Below are positions 1 through 8,451 of a stretch of DNA of 64,000 nt, piece by piece. Under the pieces are notes generated by a model. That model was not told where the DNA came from. It saw nothing but the letters and a program-made list of their open reading frames with translations, and searched no databases. This stretch comes from Cereibacter sphaeroides (lineage in GTDB: Bacteria > Pseudomonadota > Alphaproteobacteria > Rhodobacterales > Rhodobacteraceae), in NCBI GenBank assembly GCA_003243455.1, contig QFQS01000008.1, forward strand, positions 1-64,000, read 5' to 3'. Positions within the stretch are counted from its first letter, which is position 1, and each line of letters opens with the position of its first letter. A program made the position numbers and the translations under genes.

Positions 1-64
1 TGCCGAGATCGTCCGCGTGGCCTGATGCCAAAGGGGAAAGGGGTAATCATGCCTCAGGCGTAAG

Positions 65-541
65 TTACGCAACAACGCCGTTCCACGGGATGATCTGCGC
101 CGAAACGCCATAGGGTTCGTGGATGGTGAAGTCGAAGTAGCCCGCACCAAGTGGAATAGAGCGGCCTTCGACAGTTTCGGCCTGATTTCCGTAATATTCA
201 AAATAGCGGGCGGCCCCCTCGATCTCGATCCGGGCCTCCCACAGGGGTTTGCCCTGTTCCAACGTCAGCACGAGGGCAATCTCGTCCTTGTGGACCAGCA
301 GATAGCGCCCCATCGCCTGCACCATACGGCCGCGCTCGACGGGTCGCAGGCCGGACCAGTCGCCCGATAGATGCAACTTGCGCGCGGCCTGCACGGCCCG
401 GTCCACGTCGGCGGCATCGGCTGCGGCCTGATCCGCAAGATGATCGCCCGTGGCCGGGTTGATAACCGCGATGCGACCTGCGCCGCCGTCTACCCATTGC
501 CCAGCAATGTAGTTTTGCCAGAACGCCGCCAACTTACTCAT
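65..541 (-). pseudogene. Aldehyde dehydrogenase, truncated N-terminal fragment
   Basis: The 158 residues match the N-terminal third of an NAD(P)-dependent aldehyde dehydrogenase: an N-terminal YIAGQW segment, an INPATG segment, and the start of the conserved IIPWN block at residues 151-155. Directly after PWN the protein reads GVVA and stops, so the cofactor-binding remainder, the catalytic Cys and the catalytic Glu are all missing; family members are about 480 residues. The gene overlaps the end of the Rieske oxygenase gene by 8 nt, so it was the third gene of a regulator-oxygenase-dehydrogenase operon. An insertion or recombination near position 80 probably removed the rest. The 64 bases to the left edge carry no recognisable gene. 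Confidence 0.8.
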
Positions 542-1634
542 CCGCTGCCTCGCGCATCCACTGCTGCAGCGTCTTGATAGAATGCTCTGAGTTCAGCCCG
601 CAGGCCGGGTCCAACACCAGGGGCCCAGGCTTGTAGCCGCGGCTGTGCAGTCCCCGGTAAACGCTTTCGACCAGCCTGATATCTTCCTCGACGGTCGTCG
701 CGCGGTCTTGGATTGCCAGCCGTCGAGTTACCTCGTCATCGACGCCGTCGGGCGTATACCAGCCGCGCCAGACGGTGCAGTGGTCAACGTCGCTCGCGCG
801 CCAATGATAGGTGTTCAGCACATTGCCCGGGTAGACCTGAAAGGAAAACATCGGCCACAAGAAAAAGCTGCGGTATTCGCCCGCGTGCTGCACCGACAAA
901 TCAACGGGGTAGCTCATGGCCTCCATACTCTGGCATTCGGTGGTGTGGCGCAGGACATAGCCTGTGTTCATCGGCTGGATGTCATAGGTTTCCGGCTTGA
1001 TCACCCCGGTTGCAAAAGTCGGGTGATTTAGCGTGCAGTGGTAACATTCGGAGTAGTTCTCGACCGAGACCTTCCAGTTGCAATGCTCGGGGATCTCGAC
1101 CCATTCCAGAGGGGCAAGTTTGTCGATCTGTGGCACATATTCGCCCAGTTCGGCCCGGACGCCGGGGTACCAGTCTTCCATTGGGGCGGCGTCGGGGTCG
1201 AGATTAACAAAGATGAAGCCGTGGAAATCTTCAGTACGCACCGAAGTTAGGCAGATTTTCTTGCGGTCAAAGCCCGGAACGGAATTTACGTTCGGTCCGG
1301 CGCGCAATTCGCCCGAAAGCTCATAGGTCCAGGCGTGGTAGGGGCAGACCACCACGCGGGTGGTGCCGGTGCCCTGAACCAGTTGGTGCGCGCGGTGCTG
1401 GCAGACGTTGTAAAAGGTCTTGAGGTTGCCGTCGCGGCCGCGGATGCAAAATAGACTTTCGCCGCCAATCTCGAAGGTGAAGTAATCGCCGGGATTGCGG
1501 ATCTGACTGGCATGGCCGGCGAACTGCCAGGTGCGCGCCAGAAGGCCCGCCTGTTCCTTGGCGAAGATCGCAGGATCGGTGTAATAGCGGCCGTCCAGCG
1601 AATGGACGAGTTTGGGGGTGTCCTGAACGGTCAT
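534..1634 (-). CDS. Rieske non-haem iron oxygenase, quaternary-ammonium demethylase type
   Basis: The product (366 aa) is the oxygenase (alpha) component of a Rieske monooxygenase. The [2Fe-2S] ligands are Cys78-x-His80 and Cys97-x2-His100. The mononuclear iron histidines are His199 and His204 in an ENYSECYH segment. The bridging residue is Glu196 rather than the usual Asp, a feature known from carnitine and betaine oxygenases such as CntA, so a quaternary amine substrate is likely. By analogy with stachydrine and glycine-betaine demethylases it would release a methyl group as formaldehyde. It needs a ferredoxin and reductase, both encoded at 13674-15306. Its start overlaps the RpiR gene by 4 nt. 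The exact substrate cannot be read from the sequence. Confidence 0.88.
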   Translation of the reverse strand: MTVQDTPKLVHSLDGRYYTDPAIFAKEQAGLLARTWQFAGHASQIRNPGDYFTFEIGGESLFCIRGRDGNLKTFYNVCQHRAHQLVQGTGTTRVVVCPYHAWTYELSGELRAGPNVNSVPGFDRKKICLTSVRTEDFHGFIFVNLDPDAAPMEDWYPGVRAELGEYVPQIDKLAPLEWVEIPEHCNWKVSVENYSECYHCTLNHPTFATGVIKPETYDIQPMNTGYVLRHTTECQSMEAMSYPVDLSVQHAGEYRSFFLWPMFSFQVYPGNVLNTYHWRASDVDHCTVWRGWYTPDGVDDEVTRRLAIQDRATTVEEDIRLVESVYRGLHSRGYKPGPLVLDPACGLNSEHSIKTLQQWMREAADE

Positions 1635-2542
1635 GATTCCGATCCTTCGTCTTCAACATAGATGCCAAGTGCGTGGCGTCGGCTATGAAAGGCTTCGATA
1701 CTGGCCACCACATCTTCGCCAGCATCGGCGATGATGAAGGCCAGCAGCACCTCGAAGAAAGCAGTCAGCGCCACGGTTGAGGTGAAGAACTGCGGCGTTT
1801 CGGTCGGCACGATGAAACGGTGCTGGGCCGAAGCCATGATCGGGCTGGCGAGGCTGTCGGACACCGCGATCACCGGCACGCCCTGAGCGCGGGCAATGTT
1901 TACAGCCTCGACAATTTCAGTCCGATAAGGGCGGAAGGTCATGGCGATCAGTACGTCGCGGTGATCGGCGCGAGCCAAGCCATCAACCGGCAGAGTACCG
2001 CCGTTGGGCAAGGCTTGGATGCCGTCAATCGCCATACCGGCCAGATAGGCAAAGTTCTGCGCCACGGGGTTGGTGACGCCCACGCCCAGGACATAGCTCC
2101 GACGCGCCGCGACGATCGCCTTGGCCGCGCGGTCGATGGCGGCATGGTCGGTCGCAGAATAGAAGCCTTCTAGGTTGTCAATCGAGGCCTCAGCCGAGGC
2201 TGCGTAAAGCCCGCCCAGCTGACCTTTGTGCGAAACCGATTGCAGCCAGCGCGCGCGGTCGGGGTAGGTCTCGCGGCCCTGACGGATTTCGGCGCGAAAC
2301 ACCTCGCGGAAGGATTCGTAGCTGTCCATGCCTAGTGTGCGGGACAAACGTACCAAGGTGTTCGCTTTGACATTGGCCAGAGCCGCAAGTTTGCGAATCG
2401 AAGTCACCCCAATTTCATTGGGGTGCTCCAGAAGAAAGGTGGCAACCTTGCGCAGCTCTGGTGTGAGATCAGATCTAAGAATCTGAAGGCGTTCCAGAAT
2501 TTCGGCGGAGGTTACGGCGGAGGAGACATTTGTATCATTCAT
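1631..2542 (-). CDS. RpiR/MurR-family regulator with SIS domain
   Basis: The 303-residue protein has an N-terminal RpiR-type helix-turn-helix (about residues 15-90, with TSIRKLAALANVKANTLVRLSRTLG) and a C-terminal SIS domain (about 130-265) that in this family binds a small ligand. It heads a leftward operon with the Rieske oxygenase (ATGA overlap at 1631-1634) and is divergent from the demethylase operon at 2612. I see no strong ribosome-binding site before the ATG at 2542, but no better start fits the helix-turn-helix. The first codons lie inside one arm of a perfect inverted repeat (2523-2566), so autoregulation together with control of the divergent operon is likely. The inducer is unknown. 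Confidence 0.87.
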   Translation of the reverse strand: MNDTNVSSAVTSAEILERLQILRSDLTPELRKVATFLLEHPNEIGVTSIRKLAALANVKANTLVRLSRTLGMDSYESFREVFRAEIRQGRETYPDRARWLQSVSHKGQLGGLYAASAEASIDNLEGFYSATDHAAIDRAAKAIVAARRSYVLGVGVTNPVAQNFAYLAGMAIDGIQALPNGGTLPVDGLARADHRDVLIAMTFRPYRTEIVEAVNIARAQGVPVIAVSDSLASPIMASAQHRFIVPTETPQFFTSTVALTAFFEVLLAFIIADAGEDVVASIEAFHSRRHALGIYVEDEGSES

Positions 2543-2566
2543 GATTGACGAGGCTACAAATGTCTC
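2523..2566. promoter_or_regulatory. Perfect 12-bp inverted repeat, probable RpiR operator
   Basis: GAGACATTTGTA at 2523-2534 is repeated as its exact reverse complement TACAAATGTCTC at 2555-2566, with a 20-nt spacer. The arm centres are 32 bp apart, about three helical turns. The element straddles the start codon of the RpiR gene and lies 45 bp upstream of the preferred start of the FAD demethylase gene. Its symmetry, position and divergent setting fit an operator for the adjacent regulator; this is inference. Confidence 0.65.
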
Positions 2567-2611
2567 TTACCGATGTCTACAGAAAACATTCGTTCGAAAG
2601 GACTCGTCCCT

Positions 2612-5053
2612 ATGGTTCCCACTCACGCAAAGGTCGTCATCATTGGCGGCGGCATCATGGGCTGCGGATTGGCCTATCATCTTGCCCACGAAGGCTGGAA
2701 TGATGTCGTGCTTCTGGAGAAGGCGGAGCTTACCTCGGGGTCGACCTGGCATGCTGCGGGTCAGATCACGCATTCGACCTCCAGCTTCGCGCTTGGCAAA
2801 TGCGTGGGCTACAACATCGACCTTTATTCAAAGGTGCTCGAGGCTGAAACCGGCCAGTCGGTGACCTGGCATGGCTGCGGATCGCTGCGGCTGGCTTATA
2901 CCGATGACGAACTGGACTGGCTGAATCAGACGGTGTCGGTCGGCAAGGGACTTGGTTTTCCGATGGAGATCGTCGGGCCGGAGCGCATCCGCGAACTGCA
3001 CCCCTTTTACAATCTCGATGGCGTTCAGGCGGCGCTTCACACGCCCGAGGATGGTCATGTCGATCCGGCAGGGGCGGCTTTTGCTTTGGCGAAAGGCGCG
3101 CGGCAGTTGGGGGCCAAGGTTATTCGGCAATGTCGCGCGACCAATGTCACGCAACTGCCTAGCGGCGAATGGTTTGTCGAAACCGAACAGGGCAACATCA
3201 CCTGCGAACACGTCGTTAACGCGGGCGGCACCTATGCGCGGCAGGTGGCACTGTGGTCGGGCTACGATCTGCCGACGACGTCAATGACGCATCATTATCT
3301 GATCACCGAAGCGGTGCCGGAGTTTATGACGCTTGACCGCGAACTGCCAGTTGTGCGCGACGACCGGTTCGTCTCGGGCTATATCCGGATGGAGCAGAAA
3401 TCCGGCTTGATCGGCATCTACGAAAAAGCCAACCCGAATACAGTTTGGGAAGGTGGCTGCCCGTGGGAAGCAGAGAACGAGCTGTTTGCCCCGGATTACG
3501 AACGTATCATGCCTTGGCTTGAAAATGCCATGGCGCGGATGCCCGTGCTTGCCCAACTGGGGATCAAACGCGAGGTACATGGTGCCATCAGCCATCCGCC
3601 GGACGGCAATCCGCTGATCGGCCCCGCGCCGGGGCTGCGGAATTACTGGTGCTGCTGCGGCACTCAGATCGGTATCGGCTGGGGGCCGGGCCTGACACGC
3701 GAATTGGCGCGCTGGATGGTGCATGGTGCGTCCGACATCAACATGCGTGAATTCGATCCACGTCGTTTTGGCACCTATGCCGATCAGAAATTCCAGATCG
3801 TCAAGGCGAAGGAAGACTACCTGTTGCGCCACGAAATTCCCTTCCCGTTCTTCAACCGACTGGATGGGCGGCCGGTCAAGCCTTCGCCGATGTATGATGA
3901 TCTAAAGGCTGAAGGCGCGGTCTTCGAAGAGGTGTTCGGCCACGAGCGACCGCGTTGGTTCGCTCCGGCGGGAACCGAGGTCAAGGATATCTATGGTTTC
4001 CGCCGCACAGGGCTGCACGATATTGTCGGGGCAGAGGTTCGCGCCGTCCGCAAGACTGCGGGGATCATGGATATATCTGCCTTCACCAAGGTCGAGGTCT
4101 CCGGTCCGGATGCGGCGGCCTTCCTCGATGGGCTGGTGCCAAACCGGCTACCCTCAGGCGCTGGCAAGATCGCACTGACTCATTTGTTGAACGACAACGG
4201 CAGGATCGAGCTGGAAACCACCATCGTCCGACTGGCCGAGGATCGTTTCTACCTCGTCTGTGCGGCGTTCTTCGAACAGCGGCTGGTGGATTACCTGACC
4301 TTCGCGCACAAGGCCGAGCGGGTAAAGATTACCAACCGCTCGACCGACTGGGCGGCAATGGCGCTGAACGGGCCGAATGCGCGTGACATTCTTGGCGAAT
4401 GCACAGGGGCCGACCTGTCAAACGCAGGGTTCAAATGGTTGACCGCGCAAGAGATTGCTGTGGCAGGCCACAAGCTGTGGGCCTTCCGGATGTCCTATGC
4501 CGGCGAGCTTGGCTGGGAATTCCATGGGCCGCGCGATGCGATACTTGCGGGCTTCCGAGCCTTGAAGGCGGCGGGGAAAGCACACGGGCTGGTCAACTAC
4601 GGTTCTTTCGCCATGAATGCGATGCGTATGGAAAAGGGCTTCAAAGGGGCGGGGGAGCTGACCAACGAAGTTACCTTGCCAGAGGCTGACGTGATGCGTT
4701 TTGTCAAACTTGACAAAGAGTTCCGCGGCAAGGCTGCAACACTGGCGGCCACTCCAAGCTGGATTTGTTCCTATCTTGAGATCGCCGACGATGGCAAATC
4801 CGATGGCAACGGCGGCGAAGCGGTGCTGGTAGGCGACCGGCAGGTGGGCACTGTCAGCTCGATTGCCTTTGGCCATGCGGTAGGCAAGCTTCTGGCCTTT
4901 GCTTACCTCAAGCCGGAGCACGCCAAACCCGGAACCAATCTTGACGTGATCATCATGGGACAGCCGCGCGCGGCCACGGTCCTGGCCGACGCGGTCTATG
5001 ACCCGCAAAGTGTGTTGCCGCGTGCCGATCTGGAAAAGGTGGCTGCCCAATGA
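2612..5053 (+). CDS. FAD-dependent demethylase, DMGDH/sarcosine dehydrogenase family (DAO + GcvT domains)
   Basis: The protein (813 aa from the ATG at 2612) has an N-terminal FAD oxidoreductase domain with a Rossmann GGGIMG motif and the GSTWHAAG segment, whose His carries covalent FAD in dimethylglycine dehydrogenases. A GcvT-like tetrahydrofolate-binding half follows from about residue 430 to the end (AMRMEKGFKG near residue 680). The expected reaction is oxidative N-demethylation of a tertiary or secondary amine with methylene transfer to folate and electrons to ETF, which is encoded downstream. I prefer 2612 because AAAGGA stands 9 nt upstream; an ATG at 2573 would add 13 residues but lacks such a site. 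It probably acts after the Rieske oxygenase. It opens the rightward operon. Confidence 0.85.
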   Translation: MVPTHAKVVIIGGGIMGCGLAYHLAHEGWNDVVLLEKAELTSGSTWHAAGQITHSTSSFALGKCVGYNIDLYSKVLEAETGQSVTWHGCGSLRLAYTDDELDWLNQTVSVGKGLGFPMEIVGPERIRELHPFYNLDGVQAALHTPEDGHVDPAGAAFALAKGARQLGAKVIRQCRATNVTQLPSGEWFVETEQGNITCEHVVNAGGTYARQVALWSGYDLPTTSMTHHYLITEAVPEFMTLDRELPVVRDDRFVSGYIRMEQKSGLIGIYEKANPNTVWEGGCPWEAENELFAPDYERIMPWLENAMARMPVLAQLGIKREVHGAISHPPDGNPLIGPAPGLRNYWCCCGTQIGIGWGPGLTRELARWMVHGASDINMREFDPRRFGTYADQKFQIVKAKEDYLLRHEIPFPFFNRLDGRPVKPSPMYDDLKAEGAVFEEVFGHERPRWFAPAGTEVKDIYGFRRTGLHDIVGAEVRAVRKTAGIMDISAFTKVEVSGPDAAAFLDGLVPNRLPSGAGKIALTHLLNDNGRIELETTIVRLAEDRFYLVCAAFFEQRLVDYLTFAHKAERVKITNRSTDWAAMALNGPNARDILGECTGADLSNAGFKWLTAQEIAVAGHKLWAFRMSYAGELGWEFHGPRDAILAGFRALKAAGKAHGLVNYGSFAMNAMRMEKGFKGAGELTNEVTLPEADVMRFVKLDKEFRGKAATLAATPSWICSYLEIADDGKSDGNGGEAVLVGDRQVGTVSSIAFGHAVGKLLAFAYLKPEHAKPGTNLDVIIMGQPRAATVLADAVYDPQSVLPRADLEKVAAQ

Positions 5054-5676
5054 CAGGCGCCGCAGTTCGCGACAGCTATGGCGATACTTCGACCTCGGCA
5101 GCCAAGGCACGCTATGACGCCTGGGCAAACCACTATGAAGCAGACCTGATGGCGGCGGGCTACCGTCTGCCTTGGATTTTCGCCACCGTCGCGTGCGCCT
5201 TTTTGCCGTCTGCGACCACACCTATCCTTGATGCAGGATGCGGAACAGGCATGCAGTTCGAGCCTTTGCACCTTTTGGGATACAGAGGCATCACTGGCAT
5301 CGACATGTCGCAACCCATGCTCGACTTCGCACAAGGGAAGGGACTTTACGACCAGCTTATCCAGGCGACGCTGGGTGAAGCACTGCCCTTCGCAACCGAT
5401 GCCTTTGCCGCTACGCTTTGCTGCGGGGTGATCACGCCGGGCCACGCACCAGCCCATGCGCTGGATGAGCTTGTTCGGGTAACAAAGCGCGGCGGGATTT
5501 TAATTTTCTCGCTGCGAGACGACTTCGGACAATTGCCTGACTATCCCGCTCACCGCGACCAACTTTATCAAAAGGGAAGCCTGCGCGAGATATTCAAGAC
5601 CGAGGCTTTTGCCTCCCTTCCTATTGGCGAACCAAAGGTGCGTCACAGGGTCCACGTCTGTGAGGTGGTTGCATGA
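5050..5676 (+). CDS. Class I SAM-dependent methyltransferase
   Basis: The 208-residue protein has the class I methyltransferase core: motif I LDAGCGTG near residue 60, an acidic GIDMS strand end near residue 82, and a hydrophobic strand ILIFSLRDDF near residue 155. The N-terminal YDAWANHYEADL resembles small-molecule methyltransferases of the METTL27 type. It overlaps the demethylase by 4 nt and the next gene by 4 nt. A methyltransferase between a demethylase and a lyase-like cupin is unexpected in a purely degradative operon; it may recycle or redirect methyl groups, or act on a pathway intermediate. The substrate is unknown. Confidence 0.8.
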   Translation: MTGAAVRDSYGDTSTSAAKARYDAWANHYEADLMAAGYRLPWIFATVACAFLPSATTPILDAGCGTGMQFEPLHLLGYRGITGIDMSQPMLDFAQGKGLYDQLIQATLGEALPFATDAFAATLCCGVITPGHAPAHALDELVRVTKRGGILIFSLRDDFGQLPDYPAHRDQLYQKGSLREIFKTEAFASLPIGEPKVRHRVHVCEVVA

Positions 5677-6761
5677 CCAAGACAATGAAAGCGATGGTGC
5701 TGACCGGTCACGGCGACTTCGACAAGCTTGTGTGGCACGACGATCTGGCAGTGCCGGTTCCCGGCCAAGGCGAAGTTCTGATCCGTGTCGGGGCCTGTGG
5801 TCTGAACAACACCGACGTGAACACCCGGACCGCTTGGTATTCCAAAGGCACCCGCACCGCCACCACCGGAAGCGCGTTGGAAGGGGTGGCCGAAGTCGAT
5901 GCCACCTGGGGCGGCGCACCGCTGACCTTTCCCCGGATACAGGGGGCCGACATTGTCGGCCGCGTGGTTCAGGTCGGGGCGGGTGTTGATCAGGCGATGG
6001 TTGAGCGCCGGGTGCTGGTCGATCCCTGGCTGCGCGACCCCGCAGAGCCGCTGAATATGGATAAGGCCGCCTACCTTGGCAGCGAATTTGACGGTGGCTT
6101 TGCGCAATTCGTCACGGCGCGCTCCGATACGGTTTATCCGATCAACTCTGACCTGACGGATGCCGAGCTTGCGACCTTTGCCACCTCATATGTCACAGCC
6201 GAAAACATGCTTGACCGGGCCAAGGTGGTCAAAGGGGATGTGGTGTTGATCCCCGGCGCGTCAGGTGGTGTCGGCTCGGCTCTGATCCAGTTGGCCAACC
6301 GTCGCGGTGCTGTAACGGTGGCGATGTGCGGCGATGAAAAAGCCGAGGCGGTGCGCGCCATCGGTCCGTCAGCCGTGCTGTCGCGCAGTCCTGAGAACCT
6401 CAAGGCGGCGCTGCGCAAGTCTATTGGGCGTGATACGGTGACGGTGGTAGCCGATGTCGTGGGTGGGCGCTATTGGCCGCACCTGATCGACGCGCTTGCC
6501 CGCGACGGCCGCTATGTCTGTTCGGGCGCCATCGCCGGCCCGCTGGTTGAACTGGACCTGCGCACCTTTTACCTGCGCGACCTTACACTGATCGGGTCGA
6601 CCGTCGTGCCGCCGGGGATCTTCGCCGATCTGGTTGGCTATATCGAACGCGGCGAAATTCGTCCGCTGCTGGCCGCGACCTATGCCTTACGCGACCTTCA
6701 TGATGCCCAACGCGCATTCATCGCCAAGAAACACGTCGGAAATATTGTGGTGATGCCATGA
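5673..6761 (+). CDS. MDR-family NAD(P)-dependent alcohol dehydrogenase / quinone oxidoreductase-like
   Basis: The 362-residue protein has a GroES-like N-terminal domain and a Rossmann domain with GASGGVGSALIQLA (about residues 190-203). The GHE segment carrying the catalytic zinc ligands in classical alcohol dehydrogenases is absent, which favours the zinc-independent quinone-reductase or enoyl-reductase branch. It overlaps both neighbours by 4 nt and precedes the DddQ-like cupin. If that cupin releases an acrylate-like product, this enzyme is a natural candidate to reduce it; AcuI, which handles acryloyl-CoA in DMSP catabolism, is a related MDR enzyme. That link is inference only. Confidence 0.8.
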   Translation: MTKTMKAMVLTGHGDFDKLVWHDDLAVPVPGQGEVLIRVGACGLNNTDVNTRTAWYSKGTRTATTGSALEGVAEVDATWGGAPLTFPRIQGADIVGRVVQVGAGVDQAMVERRVLVDPWLRDPAEPLNMDKAAYLGSEFDGGFAQFVTARSDTVYPINSDLTDAELATFATSYVTAENMLDRAKVVKGDVVLIPGASGGVGSALIQLANRRGAVTVAMCGDEKAEAVRAIGPSAVLSRSPENLKAALRKSIGRDTVTVVADVVGGRYWPHLIDALARDGRYVCSGAIAGPLVELDLRTFYLRDLTLIGSTVVPPGIFADLVGYIERGEIRPLLAATYALRDLHDAQRAFIAKKHVGNIVVMP

Positions 6762-7348
6762 CACGGGCGGCCTTCGACAATCTTTTTGCTACCGTCGGCG
6801 CACTGATCTGTACCACGCCAGAATTGCGCGATTTTGTGGATTGGCCCGATGCCCCCGCCTTCCCGGGTGTGCCAGCCTTGGGCGTGCCCGCGATCCCGCT
6901 GATCACAGGACTTCAAGCTGTGGCAGCGGCGCAAACCGCGCCGATTGTCGAGGCCATCAAGGCTGTGGCCTCGCAGGCGTATTGGCAACAGACCTATTCC
7001 GAAGCTGAAGTCGGGCGCGATTTCCTCAACCGCTATGGTTGGTTCGAACTCGTGGGGCCGACCGGGCATTACCTGTCCGACACGATGCGCGCCTATATCG
7101 CCTTTTGGGGCGAGGGGCTGCATTACCCGATGCACCTGCATGAGGCGGAGGAGCTGTATTACATCCTCGCCGGTTCGGCTGAGTTTCATGCCGCCGGCCA
7201 AGGTTCTGCGATTTTGAGGCCGCAAGATGCCCGGCACCATGCATCAAATCAACCACACGCCATGGATACCCATGCCGAACCAGTGTTGACACTTATCCTT
7301 TGGCGGGGTGTCGGGCTGGACGGTAACGCGAGGATGGCAACCGCATGA
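6758..7348 (+). CDS. DddQ-like cupin, putative DMSP lyase or related lyase
   Basis: The 196-residue protein resembles DddQ of marine roseobacters. The segment GWFELVGPTGH (about residues 94-104) leads into the cupin metal site. Tyr123, His126, His128, Glu132, Tyr134 and His167 are spaced as the Tyr/His/His/Glu/Tyr/His set known for DddQ metal binding and catalysis, so the active site appears complete. DddQ cleaves dimethylsulfoniopropionate to dimethyl sulfide and acrylate. Here the gene sits between an MDR reductase and enolase-superfamily genes in a betaine operon, so the physiological substrate may be a different betaine-like compound. The family assignment is firm; the substrate is not. 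Confidence 0.78.
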   Translation: MTRAAFDNLFATVGALICTTPELRDFVDWPDAPAFPGVPALGVPAIPLITGLQAVAAAQTAPIVEAIKAVASQAYWQQTYSEAEVGRDFLNRYGWFELVGPTGHYLSDTMRAYIAFWGEGLHYPMHLHEAEELYYILAGSAEFHAAGQGSAILRPQDARHHASNQPHAMDTHAEPVLTLILWRGVGLDGNARMATA

Positions 7349-8451
7349 AGATAAACCGTATCCGCATCTACAAGACCGATCTTCCTTATGTAGGTGGTGC
7401 TTATGTCTGGGGTGCCGGCAATGCCATTACGGTGTCTAAAGCCTCGGTCGTGGTGATTGATACCAATGCCGGCCTTTCCGGATGCGGTGAATTTTCGCCC
7501 TGTGGCGAGAACTACATGGTCGCCCATTCCGAAGGGGTCGAGGCGGCTGCGCGGTTGCTGGCCCCCGCGCTTTTGGGTGAGGACCCGCGACAGGTGGCTC
7601 GGATCGAACTTCTGATGGACCACACCATCCAGGGTCATGGCTATGCCAAGGCCCCGTTCGACGCCGCTTGCTGGGATATTCTGGGGCAATCGTTGTCAGC
7701 CCCGGTCTGGATGCTTATGGGCGGCAAGTTGACCGATGGCGCGCCGATGTACCGGGTGGCCCCGCAGAAGAGCACCGAGGAAACCATTGCCGAACTGGAA
7801 GCGCATCGCGCTGCCGGCTATCGCCAGTTCCAGATCAAGGTCGGTGGTGACTGGGCCAAAGATATCGACCGCATCCGCGCGACGGTGCCGCTGCTGAAGG
7901 CCGGCGAGAAGGCGATGGCCGACGCCAATCAAGGCTGGCGCGTCGACAATGCAATCCGCGTGGCGCGGGCGACGCGCGATCTGGATTTCATCCTCGAACA
8001 GCCGTGCCAGACCTATGAGGAATGCCAGCAGGTGCGCCGCCTGATCGATCTGCCGATGAAGCTTGATGAATGTGTGACCGGCATGCGTGCCGCGCACCGG
8101 ATCGTTGAGGATCACGGTGCTGATCTGGTATGTCTCAAGATTTCCAACCTCGGCGGGCTGTCGAAGGCCCGTAAGGTGCGCGACTACCTTGTCGATAACC
8201 GGATTCCGGTCGTCGCCGAAGATACCTGGGGCGGCGAGATCGCCACCGCAGTGTTGGCGCATTTCGCCACCTCGACGCCGGCCGAATATCTGCAAAACAC
8301 CACCGATCTGCACAATTACAACACTCGCTCTACGGGCAAACCCGGTCCGCGCACAGGGAACGGCCGCCTGTTTGCATCCGACGCCCCCGGTTTGGGTGTC
8401 ATTCCCGATTTCGAAAGCCTTGGAGCCCCTGTGGCGGAGTATCGCACATGA
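7345..8451 (+). CDS. Enolase-superfamily enzyme 1, hydroxyproline-betaine epimerase / cis-3-hydroxyproline dehydratase-like
   Basis: The 368-residue protein has a mandelate racemase/muconate-lactonizing-type capping domain and barrel. Visible catalytic elements are QIKVGG (base Lys near residue 168), metal ligands in DANQ, LEQPC and KLDE, and a second Lys in LKISNLGG near residue 268. YAKAPFDAACWDILG and the QxK form match what I recall of cis-3-hydroxy-L-proline dehydratase and 4-hydroxyproline betaine 2-epimerase (HpbD). Either alpha-proton abstraction chemistry would fit a cyclic amino-acid betaine pathway. It is the first of three tandem paralogues, each overlapping the next by 4 nt. Epimerase and dehydratase cannot be separated by eye. 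Confidence 0.82.
   Translation: MKINRIRIYKTDLPYVGGAYVWGAGNAITVSKASVVVIDTNAGLSGCGEFSPCGENYMVAHSEGVEAAARLLAPALLGEDPRQVARIELLMDHTIQGHGYAKAPFDAACWDILGQSLSAPVWMLMGGKLTDGAPMYRVAPQKSTEETIAELEAHRAAGYRQFQIKVGGDWAKDIDRIRATVPLLKAGEKAMADANQGWRVDNAIRVARATRDLDFILEQPCQTYEECQQVRRLIDLPMKLDECVTGMRAAHRIVEDHGADLVCLKISNLGGLSKARKVRDYLVDNRIPVVAEDTWGGEIATAVLAHFATSTPAEYLQNTTDLHNYNTRSTGKPGPRTGNGRLFASDAPGLGVIPDFESLGAPVAEYRT

Noticed and set aside
65..541. Considered a small functional aldehyde-binding protein
   Set aside because: It lacks the catalytic domain and ends exactly inside a conserved motif, so truncation is the simpler explanation.
4418..5221. 267-codon minus-strand frame opposite the FAD demethylase
   Set aside because: Shadow of the GcvT-like half; no start signal or recognisable fold.
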